From positions 2,418,001 to 2,482,000 of the forward strand of contig JAPTHN010000021.1 in assembly GCA_026936325.1 (NCBI GenBank): DNA of 64,000 bases, read 5' to 3'. Made by a program: the position numbers and the translations under genes. Shown piece after piece: positions 58,501 through 64,000 of the stretch (position 1 is its first letter; every line of letters starts with the position of its first letter). The notes beneath the pieces are model-generated. The model worked only from the letters and a program-made list of their open reading frames with translations. It was not told the DNA's origin and made no database searches. The DNA is from Platynereis dumerilii (lineage: Eukaryota; Annelida; Polychaeta; Phyllodocida; Nereididae).

Positions 58501-61500
58501 GTCATCAAAGGCAGTGCTATTTCATTTTTAATATGTTTAAGTAATTTATTAGAGATTCTATCTTGACCCGCACTGGTTTTTGGCTTAAGTGAGTCGATTG
58601 CTTTTATGACTGTACTCTTATCAACTGGACTAAAATATAATGGTGTTTCCACTGGAGTTTTCAAAAAGTCCTTAAATGATTCATTACATAAATTGAGCAT
58701 TAATTCAACACAATTTCCTGTTGATAGCATTAATAGTAAATTTGGAATATATCCTTTCTGTTAATATTTTATTTTGAATATTTCCACGAAAACAAAAAGA
58801 GCATGCTTACCATCAGGAACTTCACAAACCATTTCGGTGATACCATTGCGAATTGAATCCAACATATCAGGATTTACAACTTCGAAGAATCGGTTGTCAC
58901 TTGCTAGACTCATCAGTTGCTGTTGATTAATGGAATCACCAATACCCACAGTTATGAGTATGCAATTTTCCTTTAATAGCTCTGCCTCATCATCTGTGAC
59001 ATTCTCTTCTCTGGTTGAAACGCCATCAGTAATGACTATGCAAACATTTGTTACATTCGGCCTGTCACCCGGAGAGACTAATACTTCAGTGCGAGTTATT
59101 CTGAAAGCGTCTGCCAAATTTGTTAATCCTTGTGGACCAGGCAAGGAAAGTATCACTTCAATATAGTCAGCCATGGTTTCTAATTCATCCAAAGTGAATG
59201 CAAGACTAGCGTTGGTATTGTACTGAACTGCGCCAAAACGGACAAGCTCAGGACCTACTTCAAAACCATCCACAATTTCAGCAATGCGCTGCTTGTATAA
59301 TGGAAAATCAGCGCCTATACTTGCTGACGTGTCTATGAGCAGGGCAATATCCAAAGGTCTGTTGCAAACTGAAAAGAAAGCAAATTTTGCCATAACCCAT
59401 ATATATATGACAAGGTGTGTATAGAGGCGCTGCTGGATGGTACTGCTTCTTTGCCTTTTTTGGATTAAAATGGTTTTGGTTTTCTGACAATGGGAGACTT
59501 CTCAGTGGCAGGTGGTGGCGCTACTGTACTAGAGAGTCACTGTGACGTCACCATTGTCACAATGTTGATGTCACAACTGCAACAATGACACAATTGATGA
59601 CATCTCCATTGTTTACTCACTATCTAATGGTTACCCCTGATGCATTGAAGTCCCCCATTCTGATTAATTTGGTTCCGATTTTCCAACCCCTACATGTTTG
59701 GTATTATATTGTACAATTGGCTTGAAAAGAGGATTAAAATGGTATAAAAAGCATGAAGATTAAATTCGTTGCCAAAATTTATTATGAAGGTTTAAAATGG
59801 TTTGTGGTTTTGGCATTGTTTCCGGATTACAATGGTTCTGGTTTTCAAAAGTGCCGTGGCGCATAAAAGTCCGGGAAGTACCCCCCCCCCCCCCCCCGGG
59901 CCTCTTATACCAAAGTCATTAATATGCAATACATCATACATACTTTGTTGGGTTGTCGTAGATAGTTCAGGAGATCTGGATGTCAAAACTTAAATAAACC
60001 AGGCTCAGTGGATTTAACATTAATAGAACGAAAAGCAAGAGCTCCGATCATTTGATGATCCTTCCAACACTAGTCATGTACGTATTGAAAAAAAAAACAT
60101 TGTGGTTGAATGCTTAAGAAAAATATAGGCTGCGTAGCAGCAAACCTGCAGCGAATGATGTCTTTAGAAGATTACAATTGTACTATAAAATTGGTGTGTA
60201 ACAAATTGCATGCCTAATAGGTATGCAATATAGTCTTGGCCTGCAATTATCTTTATTCGCCCACTGCCCTTCAATCTGCCTGCAAGGCTTTGTAAATCCA
60301 GGGAAAGGCCTTCCTAGACTACTTTACACATATTATGGAGCAGTTTCATGCATTTACAAAGTATAGATTATGAACTGTCGATTTGAAAGCAAAAAATACA
60401 TCTATATTTTTCTCTAGTTTTTTCAACAGTTCAAAAAGTGTTAAATACATATCAAAGCACTGCTAGATTTTACAGGTGATAAATTAAATGTGATATGTGT
60501 ATAAAATTTCATTGCTGTACATGCAATGCTTGGAATCACATAAATTCAGGAGAGAATCAAATGAATTTTCTGTAGGTAGCATTAAATGTCTATTTGGAAA
60601 ATTTCCTTTCCTAATAGCTAGAATTTTTGCACATTTTTACTTTCAATATATATTCAACTGGAACAAGAAAGATGCATACTTACTGTCAGGAACTTCACAG
60701 ACCATGTCAGTGATACCATTTCGGATTGAATCCAACATATCAGGATTTACAACTTCAAAGAATCGGTTGTCACTTGCCAGACTCATCAGTTGTGGAATGT
60801 CAATGAAATCACCAATACCAATAGTTATGAGTGTGCAATCTAGCTTTAACAGTATTACTTCATCATCAGTAGCATTCTCTTCTCTGGTTGGCACGCCATC
60901 AGTAAATTGTAAGCAAATATTTGGCGCATTTGGTCTGTCACCCGGAGGCACTAATACTTCAGTGCGAGTTTTCCTGAAAGCATCTGCCATATTCGTTAAT
61001 CCTTGTGGACCAGGCAAGGAAAGTATCACTTCAATAGAGTCAGCCATGGTTTCTAATTCATCCAAAGTAAATGCAAGACTAGCGTTTGTATTGTACTGAA
61101 CTGCGCCAAAACGGACAAGCTCAGGACTTACTTCAAAACCGTTCACAATTTCAGCAATGCGCTGCTTGTATATCGGAAAATCAGCGCCTATACTTGCTGA
61201 CGTGTCTATGAGCAGGGCAATGTCCAAAGGTCTGTTGCAAACTGAAAAGAAAGGGGAATTTCTTGATGGGGTAAAAAATGAATATACTTACACTCAGAGA
61301 TAATCTCCAAAAAAGGTTTTCACAGCAATAGAAGCAATGCACATACTGAGTGATCACTAGTTAAGTCAAGACATTTTATTTTGGCAGTAAATTTTTAGCC
61401 AATGAAACAATCCATGATTAAGTCTGATGTTTAATTTTTGGTTTATTAGACTAAGTACACCATGACCAAGCATGATTTGGATTAAATATGTGTCCGCTAA

Positions 61501-62938
61501 TCCCCCAGCATCATCATACAGGCACTTACAGTGTTAAATTTCTGCTGCTCTTCAACACATTATTCGAATGGGATAACCTCAAAACTATCGCTACAATATG
61601 CCAATACTTCCTAATGTTTACGAAACTGTTTGGTAAAGGTGTCAGGAACAGGAGGAGAAAAGTATTTTGGTAAGGTATGTTTTTAATTATCAGCCAAAAA
61701 CTTACTGCAAAAAAAAAAAGACTTGACTATAGTTAAGTAGTCATGTATGTATTGAAAAGGCATTGTGGTTGAAGGCTTTAAAAAGAAATTGATCGCCATG
61801 TTGTCATTTTGCAATTGAGGCTGGCATATTTGTTTGAGCCTCAGCACATTAAGCTGAATAAACTACTTGTTGCATCTGTGAAGTACATTATCACATCAAT
61901 AAATCATATTTGATTCAGGAATTCAACTATACTGATGCAGGAGGAATTTTCTATCAGTAAGTGTCGTACAATGTACTCGTCAAAATTTGTGGTAGTTGTT
62001 GAGCTGTTTTACTTTATTAAGGAATTTTCCAAGGTTTTCAGAGGCCTTTTAGTTTGTCATTTCACCCACACAGGGGTGACATTCATGACCATAGTTCCAC
62101 CACCATTTCAACAATTAAATATATATATCAGGAACCTGAATGTGGTACATTATGTGTAATAATCGAAGTGGTGTGATTAAAAGACAGTTTGACATTTTAT
62201 AATCCAAATTTTGCTTCTGCGGATGCCAGCGATTATGTCAAATTTTGTATTAAATCACTGCCATGTTCTGCTTATAACTTGATATCCGTACCTATTTGGC
62301 ATATTTCATTCTATAATACTAACAATTTCTTCAATCATATTTTTTACTTTCAATACCTCTAGAAACGAAAACATGCTCACCTTCCGGAATGTCGCATACC
62401 ATTTCGATGATGTCATTGCGGATTGAATCTAACATATCAAAATATAAAGTTTGAAAAAATCGGTTGTTGCTTGCTATTCTTATCAGTTGCATCACCTCCA
62501 TAAAATTACCAATCGTCACAGTTATGAGGGTACACTCTTCTCTCAACAGTGCGGCCTCAGGTTCAGTCCTATTCACTTCTCTGGTTGCCGGGCCATCTAT
62601 GAATATAATGCAAACATTCGGAATGCCTGGCCTGTTGCCGGGAGACGCCAATACTTCAGTGCGAGTCAATCTCAATCCATCTGCGATATTCGTTAATCCT
62701 CCTGGACCAGGCAAGTTAAGTATGGCGGAAGTATATTCACCAATGGTGTCCACTTGATCGAGAGTCAACACCACACTTGCGGTGGTGCCGAACTGAACTA
62801 CTCCAAACCGGACAAGATCAGTACCCACTTGAAAACCTTGCACGAGATCAACGATTCGCTGTTTGTATACAGGAAATTGGTCAAATATGCTTGCAGACGT
62901 GTCTATGATGAGGGCAATATCCAGAGCTCTGCTGCAAA
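45282..62938 (-). CDS. 3' portion of a secreted VWA/mucin-linker/EGF modular protein gene (whole-gene view)
   Basis: Predicted join, in transcription order: 62938-62381, 61241-60684, 59988-59944, 59368-58811, 55282-55238, 55128-55084, eleven 45-nt exons from 54048 to 52421, 50569-50294, 48898-48674, 48354-48241, 47606-47299, 46835-46661, 46236-46145. These total 3,494 nt and read through in one frame as about 1,160 codons to TAA. All junctions are phase 1 except one phase-0 intron inside the C-terminal domain. The 5' end, with the signal peptide, lies outside the window. The protein is extracellular by domain type. VWA domains usually bind collagen or other matrix proteins through a metal-dependent site. 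I recognise no orthologue. Confidence 0.75.
45356..45795 (-). repeat. 21-bp minisatellite encoding (YYPSPPF)n, in frame with the upstream CDS but after its stop
   Basis: About 18-20 units of 21 bp on the minus strand read Tyr-Tyr-Pro-Ser-Pro-Pro-Phe, with variants (STPF, PTPSH, SDYPAPPSH). The frame is open from 46048 to the TGA at 45356-45358, ending PTSPPSQSGSF. It is in the same frame as the terminal exon, whose TAA (46145-46147) is exactly 263 codons upstream. Between them are two more in-frame stops and more decayed Cys/Pro/Tyr-rich sequence (PLLCPHPCNYPPPPPYTAYH just after the TAA). It may be a former or alternatively used C-terminal tail. Runs of Pro/Tyr are typical of adhesive or structural matrix proteins. 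Confidence 0.7.
46145..46236 (-). CDS. Terminal coding exon, cysteine-rich C-terminus of the VWA protein
   Basis: The acceptor TTTTTCATTTGCAG precedes ATACTGTT. With one base from the previous exon it reads NTVNTDCGDTICSDDETPQW then INGCCMCVTL and TAA at 46145-46147. Five cysteines in the last 24 residues suggest a small disulfide-bonded knot. The phase agrees with the upstream exon (phase 1). The sequence after the stop keeps coding character in the same frame. Confidence 0.7.
46464..46567. repeat. (CTAT)n microsatellite in the last intron
   Basis: About 25 near-perfect units within the intron 46237-46660. Confidence 0.9.
46661..46835 (-). CDS. Second exon of the C-terminal beta-rich domain
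   Basis: Acceptor ATCATTTGTAG, starting in phase 0 with AAG ATT AAA; donor AACA then GTAAGG, phase 1. It encodes KIKLQNGGEYPELAYQDFRI followed by NMNGQSVTRIRFDFKPLGG, RRGGFGINDLFAVYTKAIN. Alternating hydrophobic strands (QSVTRIRFDF) and a Gly-rich turn suggest the last strands of a beta-sandwich. It completes the domain begun at 47606; together they are 161 codons with outer phases 1-1, so the domain behaves as a module that gained an internal phase-0 intron. Confidence 0.75.
47299..47606 (-). CDS. First exon of the C-terminal beta-rich domain
   Basis: The acceptor TTGTATCTTTCAG opens the exon in phase 1 (VTKTENIELSTYQGG). It ends AAA AAT ATG before GTAAGT in phase 0. The encoded 102 residues include NNPYWYMELTSTDNRHPIED, a RFTINFRGPG strand, and KLHYIEGQLAARTSG then VRVKFFNDGTLIKNM. 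It is rich in beta-type alternation and charged turns, and has no cysteines. It loosely recalls jelly-roll adhesion domains, but I do not recognise the family. Confidence 0.75.
48241..48354 (-). CDS. EGF-like domain exon
   Basis: A 114-nt phase 1-1 exon (38 codons) between TTTTGTAG and GTAAAA. It reads VNCSASLCCLNRGSPTLAFN then GFCKCACPANFTGTYCDDG. The C-x-C-x-C-P-x-x-F-T-G-x-x-C tail is the classic EGF ending; the seven cysteines include one extra (CC), as in many marine invertebrate EGF repeats. There are two N-glycosylation sites (NCS, NFT). It follows the split VWA in the protein. Confidence 0.85.
48674..48898 (-). CDS. Degenerate VWA domain, second-half exon
   Basis: A 225-nt phase 1-1 exon (75 codons): acceptor AATTTAAACAG, donor TTCAG then GTAATTCC. 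It reads RALRVARSEALTPEAGDRPG then IPNVCVLYTIEDVSGHKEVP and ends NDVCPSGQSSS. It aligns with the second half of the intact VWA exons (compare RTEVLVSPGDRPNVTNVCIV). The acidic residue of the T/I-DG metal-site motif is not in its usual place (YTIEDVS), so metal binding is doubtful. It joins exactly to the exon at 50294 (split codon GGT). Confidence 0.8.
48984..49211. repeat. 'TTATTCACCATGGGA' repeat, copy 3
   Basis: Full-length copy similar to 14864-15090, in the intron between the two halves of the degenerate VWA. Confidence 0.75.
49225..49745 (-). repeat. Tandem ~95-bp copies of the 48898 exon border (splice-acceptor array)
   Basis: On the minus strand, CTGAATTTAAACAGGGAAAG occurs six times (plus-strand TTTAAATTCAG near 49294, 49390, 49483, 49578, 49671, 49731; the true site is at 48902). 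Each copy includes intron sequence, a preserved AG, and about 30 nt like the start of the real exon: ALRATRLEAL against ALRVARSEAL. A stop soon follows in the copies, so they are not usable exons. They are partial tandem duplications of the exon edge. Confidence 0.8.
50294..50569 (-). CDS. Degenerate VWA domain, first-half exon
   Basis: A 276-nt phase 1-1 exon (92 codons): acceptor CAATTCTTCCAG, donor GATTG then GTAAG. It reads DRCAKDYDIIFILDRSAQVN then QNRFNRYKQSIKDIIDVLDF and ends GGSRTLESRIG. DIIFILDRSAQ aligns with DIALLIDTSAS of the intact VWAs, but the last Ser of the DxSxS metal site is Gln. THVGLVAFND matches the next core strand. The module differs from the three upstream VWAs both in being split and in its altered metal site, so it probably has another history or role. 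Confidence 0.8.
50640..51597. other. Intron sequence, no recognised feature
   Basis: Between the degenerate VWA and the foldback at 51598. A short ACTTGCCCCTTT tandem (50125-50185) and poly-T (50030-50055) lie on the other side of the exon. No additional exon found. Confidence 0.4.
51598..51878. mobile_element. Foldback MITE
   Basis: The left ACCATAGAAATACATAGAAC matches the complement of the right end, and the arms extend inward through GGCAGTTCCAAGATGGTGGA. The motif CTCATGTCCGTTCTATGTAT also occurs near 10433, so it is a dispersed family. A 73-codon minus frame here is an artefact of the repeat. Confidence 0.65.
52421..52465 (-). CDS. Linker microexon (VITTTSSTPSTTTKQ), last of the array
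   Basis: 45 nt, phase 1-1, acceptor GTTTATTTCAG, donor CAAG then GTATTA. The next exon in the transcript is the degenerate VWA at 50569 (split codon GAC). Confidence 0.75.
52584..52628 (-). CDS. Linker microexon (VITTSTHAPSTTTKQ)
   Basis: 45 nt, phase 1-1. The acceptor is the weaker GTTTACTTAAG where most copies have TTTATTTCAG, so this copy may be skipped. Confidence 0.6.
52738..52782 (-). CDS. Linker microexon (VITTSTPAPSTTTER)
   Basis: 45 nt, phase 1-1. It ends GAACGAG before GTACTA. It is one of three copies here with Arg in place of the final Gln. Confidence 0.75.
52909..52953 (-). CDS. Linker microexon (VLTTTSPAPSTTTKQ)
   Basis: 45 nt, phase 1-1. The donor is GTTCCG, weaker than the GTATTA or GTACTA of its neighbours; the acceptor is TTCATTTCAG. 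Confidence 0.65.
53071..53115 (-). CDS. Linker microexon (VITTSTPAPSTTTKQ), consensus copy
   Basis: 45 nt, phase 1-1, with consensus acceptor and GTATTA donor. Its sequence equals the consensus of the array. Confidence 0.75.
53223..53267 (-). CDS. Linker microexon (VITTSTPARPTTTKQ)
   Basis: 45 nt, phase 1-1, with consensus splice sites. Pro-Arg-Pro replaces Pro-Ser. Confidence 0.75.
53382..53426 (-). CDS. Linker microexon (VITTSSPPPPTTTKR)
   Basis: 45 nt, phase 1-1, with donor GTACTA. Four consecutive prolines. Confidence 0.75.
53534..53578 (-). CDS. Linker microexon (VITTTSPAPSTTTKQ)
   Basis: 45 nt, phase 1-1, with consensus splice sites. Same peptide as the copy at 55238. Confidence 0.75.
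53693..53737 (-). CDS. Linker microexon (VITTSSPPPHTTTKQ)
   Basis: 45 nt, phase 1-1, donor GTACTA. Close to the 53382 copy, so these two and their introns probably arose by a recent two-unit duplication. Confidence 0.75.
53845..53889 (-). CDS. Linker microexon (VITTSTPAPPTTTKQ)
   Basis: 45 nt, phase 1-1, donor GTATTA, acceptor TTTATTTCAG. Its neighbourhood resembles that of 53223, matching the two-unit duplication idea. Confidence 0.75.
54004..54048 (-). CDS. Linker microexon (GITNPTPAPSTTTKR)
   Basis: 45 nt, phase 1-1, acceptor TTTATTTCAG, donor GTACTA. The N-terminal half has drifted (Gly first; Asn-Pro for Thr-Ser). Confidence 0.7.
54060..55083. other. Spacer interrupting the microexon array
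   Basis: About 1 kb without a linker exon. It includes GATA-type short runs near 54470-54500 and a hairpin at 54788-54812, and looks like inserted repeat DNA because the array resumes at 55084. Confidence 0.5.
54788..54812. other. Perfect 10-bp hairpin with CTTCG loop
   Basis: GGTCTCTGCG, CTTCG, CGCAGAGACC. A perfect stem with a UUCG-type loop would be very stable as RNA on the plus strand. No association with a gene is visible. Confidence 0.5.
55084..55128 (-). CDS. Linker microexon (VTTTSTPAPSTTTNQ)
   Basis: 45 nt, phase 1-1. Acceptor GTTTACTTAAG as in the copy at 52584, and the flanking introns of those two copies are alike, so they are duplicates of one another. Confidence 0.6.
55238..55282 (-). 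CDS. Linker microexon (VITTTSPAPSTTTKQ), first after VWA exon A
   Basis: 45 nt, phase 1-1, acceptor GGTTTATTTCAG, donor GTATTA. In the transcript it follows the VWA exon at 58811-59368. Confidence 0.75.
55683..55765 (-). mobile_element. LINE 3' tail with (GATAC)n
   Basis: A short GATACGATACGATA tail followed by TATTTATTTGACATTAG. It resembles the LINE tails at 20515 and 56406. The body upstream of the tail cannot be delimited. Confidence 0.4.
56406..58712 (-). mobile_element. 5'-truncated, inactive LINE (jockey/CR1-like) in an intron of the VWA gene
   Basis: The 3' tail is a GACTCA tandem (56406-56438). Minus-strand frames give parts of one non-LTR reverse transcriptase: 58170-58730 (KIAKVTPLYKKKENYVFDNY, FPSQYGFRSNHST), 57243-57908 (FMDLSKAFDTLDH, GVPQGSILGPLLF, YADDTTLF, FLGLVLDKNLNWKGH) and 56731-57099 (C-terminus, ending CYICNRTY). 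A TAG lies at 57243-57245, a frame change between 57243 and 57099, and a SINE splits the domain. No endonuclease: the 5' end is lost near 58712, where sequence homologous to the paralogous intron at 60590 resumes. Clade assignment is tentative. Confidence 0.85.
57914..58211 (+). mobile_element. tRNA-derived SINE, copy 2, inserted in the LINE
   Basis: Head with A-box-like GTGGCCTAATGGTTAAGAG and B-box GGGTTCGAATCCC, the shared body CCCATGGGACATTAAATGGA, and an AAAC-rich tail. A 14-bp target duplication CTGATCCATTTCTA flanks it (57900-57913 and about 58212-58225) and interrupts the LINE reverse transcriptase. It is the same family as 17932-18300. Confidence 0.9.
58811..59368 (-). CDS. VWA domain exon A
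   Basis: A 558-nt phase 1-1 exon (186 codons) between TTTCTTTTCAG and GTAAGC. It reads CNRPLDIALLIDTSASIGAD at the N-terminus, with the full DxSxS metal site; GPQGLTNLADAF supplies the Thr and CIVITDGVSTREE the Asp of the site. It ends DSIRNGITEMVCEVPD, with Cys near both ends for a closing disulfide. N-glycosylation sites include NAS, NVT and NVT. About 85 % of residues match exon B by eye. It is a complete, probably functional metal-dependent adhesion module. Confidence 0.9.
59369..59943. other. Intron between VWA A and a linker exon
   Basis: Repeat-like sequence with an 18-20-bp C run near 59880. No further exon. Confidence 0.5.
59944..59988 (-). CDS. Diverged linker microexon between VWA B and VWA A (ILTSRSPELSTTTQQ)
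   Basis: 45 nt, phase 1-1. Acceptor TTTATTTAAG is weaker than the consensus TTTATTTCAG. It ends CAACAAA before GTATGT, so the split codons on both sides give Ile rather than Val. It is the only linker found between two intact VWA exons, and the most diverged. Confidence 0.6.
60127..60240. repeat. Fragment of the 318-1281 repeat family, reversed
   Basis: AGGCTGCGTAGCAGCAAACC, TGCAGCGAATGATGTC and TTTAGAAGATTACAATTGTA match the complement of 1180-1296. Only the end of the element is present. Confidence 0.65.
60684..61241 (-). CDS. VWA domain exon B
   Basis: A 558-nt phase 1-1 exon (186 codons), acceptor TCTTTTCAG, donor ACA then GTAAGT. It starts CNRPLDIALLIDTSASIGAD and keeps GLTNMADAF and FTDGVPTREE, so the metal site is intact. 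It ends MVCEVPDS. Relative to exon A the changes cluster in the middle (PNAPNICLQF; VILLKLDCTLITIG; DFIDIPQ), around the metal-site face and a nearby helix, which could alter ligand choice. Confidence 0.9.
61242..62380. other. Intron between VWA C and VWA B
   Basis: No linker microexon was found here. A block at 62204-62252 (TTTTGCTTCTGCGGATGCCA and onward) recurs at 63950-63999 at the end of the window. Confidence 0.5.
62381..62938 (-). CDS. VWA domain exon C
   Basis: A 558-nt phase 1-1 exon (186 codons), acceptor GATTTTTCTTCAG, donor GAAG then GTGAGC. It reads CSRALDIALIIDTSASIFDQ, then GPGGLTNIADGL and CIIFIDGPATREVN, so all three metal-site loops are present (DxSxS, Thr, Asp). It ends MVCDIPEG. 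It is clearly more diverged from A and B than they are from each other, indicating an older duplication. It is the first exon of the gene visible in the window; the 5' part lies beyond. Confidence 0.9.
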
Positions 62939-63128
62939 CTGAAGAAAAATCAACAAAATACATTTGGCTAATTCTGATTTTACAGGTATGATTTAAATAA
63001 AAGCAATATTTTTGTTATTCTACATGAATCTGAAGCCTATCAATAGCTTAGTTTAAATAGGCAATGGTACATGTATGTAATATCAAACCCACTTCATCTA
63101 CAAGCACAAATGAAATATTTTGGTGATC

Positions 63129-63519
63129 ACTGTGTACCAACCAAGTGACCTAATTAAGGATTTGTTTGTTTACAGTTTGCTAGTTCTCATATATAGAGCA
63201 AACAACAAACTTTGTATTATAGCCAGTATGCTATCTTATAGTACAAGTAATGCACATAAAAATTTTGGAATCAATCAGTTATGTTTTCTGGGAGATTAGG
63301 CAGTTTTAGTAAATTTTAGTGCATTTTTTACTAGAATCACCAAATCTTTTGATTGACAAATATTTAAAGCTCGAAATTAATTTTCACATGAAGATGTCTA
63401 ATACATAAATACAGCATACTGGCTATGTTTTATTGTAATTACATTGGTTTCTTGCCTAAAATTTAAGATTTTATGATTAATTAGGTCGCTTCGCATAGAG
63501 CAAACGGTACACAGTGTGA
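63129..63519. mobile_element. 391-bp nonautonomous relative of the 9.8-kb element
   Basis: Starts CACTGTGTACCAACCAAGTG and ends GCAAACGGTACACAGTG, with a 4-bp duplication TGAT on both sides (63125-63128, 63520-63523). The last ~35 bp match the end of the 9.8-kb element, and the inside shares AGCCAGTATGCT-type motifs with its inverted ends. It independently confirms the 4-bp target rule. Confidence 0.75.
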
Positions 63520-64000
63520 TGAGTAACTAGTGATTAGTTTTGTCATGTGACAGCAGTCGTACCCTGAGACGCAATAGGTCTGTCTCCATTTTGCAGTTCT
63601 GAATTTATGGACAGGTGGTGTCTCCAAGCAATAGGAGCTCAGATGGAATCCCCTTTGCTTTTCAGCAAGGTGATTGGTGTTGTTGACCAAGCCAAGGAGT
63701 CTGACTTTATGAGTGTGTTTGTTGAATGTTTGATTGTTTGGGTCAGCTACACTGTATTGATTATGTTCCCAAAACAGCAGTTCAACAGAAAAGAGTGTTG
63801 TTATCGTACAGGTCTCAGGATTTCACTTACTTTGCAAACAAACCAGATATGTCATCAGGTGGGCTTCCCCAAGACAAAAATAGCACTCCCCCCTTATCAT
63901 TGCACCACCTACCGATAAAACCTGTCATAATCCCCATAAAATTTTATATTCCAAGTTTTGCTTCTGCGGATGCCAGCGATTATGTCAAATTTTGTATTCA
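63520..64000. other. Upstream intron of the VWA gene, no exon visible
   Basis: No exon on the minus strand. The final ~50 bp duplicate 62204-62252, which lies about 130-180 bp past the 3' end of VWA exon C. Confidence 0.5.

Noticed and set aside
58930-61099. Plus-strand frames of 78-200 codons over the VWA exons
   Set aside because: Antisense shadows of the VWA exons; no promoter or domain on that strand.

Overview
This is a gene-poor, AT-rich, repeat-dense window from an animal nuclear genome. Introns, modular secreted proteins and many DNA transposons, MITEs, SINEs and LINEs indicate a marine invertebrate. A deuterostome (echinoderm, hemichordate or cephalochordate) is plausible but not proven. 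No bacterial, organellar or CRISPR features were seen.

Three spliced genes can be reconstructed by hand. (1) 3065-4493, minus: a complete two-exon CD225/dispanin (IFITM-like) two-pass membrane protein of 147 residues, with a poly(A) signal at 2865-2870. (2) 18921 to about 38 kb, plus: a TATA-box promoter, a repeat-bearing 5' UTR, a signal-peptide exon (19078-19159), a 14.6-kb intron, an 801-nt exon for a LamG/TSPN-like extracellular domain (33814-34614), and two weaker candidate exons (36232-36246, 37862-37951). (3) 46145 to beyond 64 kb, minus: the 3' part of a large secreted modular protein. In transcription order it has three 558-nt von Willebrand A (VWA) exons, at least fourteen 45-nt microexons for Thr/Ser/Pro-rich linkers, a degenerate VWA split over two exons, an EGF-like exon, an unrecognised domain on two exons, and a cysteine-rich terminal exon. 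Nearly all introns are phase 1, so modules can be added or skipped without frame loss; the exons called join in frame into about 1,160 codons. Genes 2 and 3 converge.

The rest is mostly mobile DNA. 0.3-1.3 kb: an element carrying ~160-bp tandem repeats. 6.3-7.6 kb: three adjacent MITEs. 8.2-10.7 kb: a composite bounded by identical 108-bp direct repeats. 11.95-16.0 kb: a foldback element enclosing a polypurine tract. 16.7-17.4 kb: a 20-bp minisatellite. 23.7-33.5 kb: a 9.8-kb composite with ~0.5-kb inverted ends and a 4-bp target duplication, holding opposed CTGCAG-rich arrays, a ~145-bp repeat array and zinc-finger scraps; it lies in intron 1 of gene 2. 34.6-44.5 kb: hAT-, Tc1- and other MITEs and a broken Gypsy fragment. 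56.4-58.7 kb: a dead LINE interrupted by a SINE, in an intron of gene 3.

Most notable: the microexon array; an in-frame Pro/Tyr-rich reading frame after the stop of gene 3; a tandem array of copied splice acceptors in one of its introns; and the 9.8-kb nested composite transposon.
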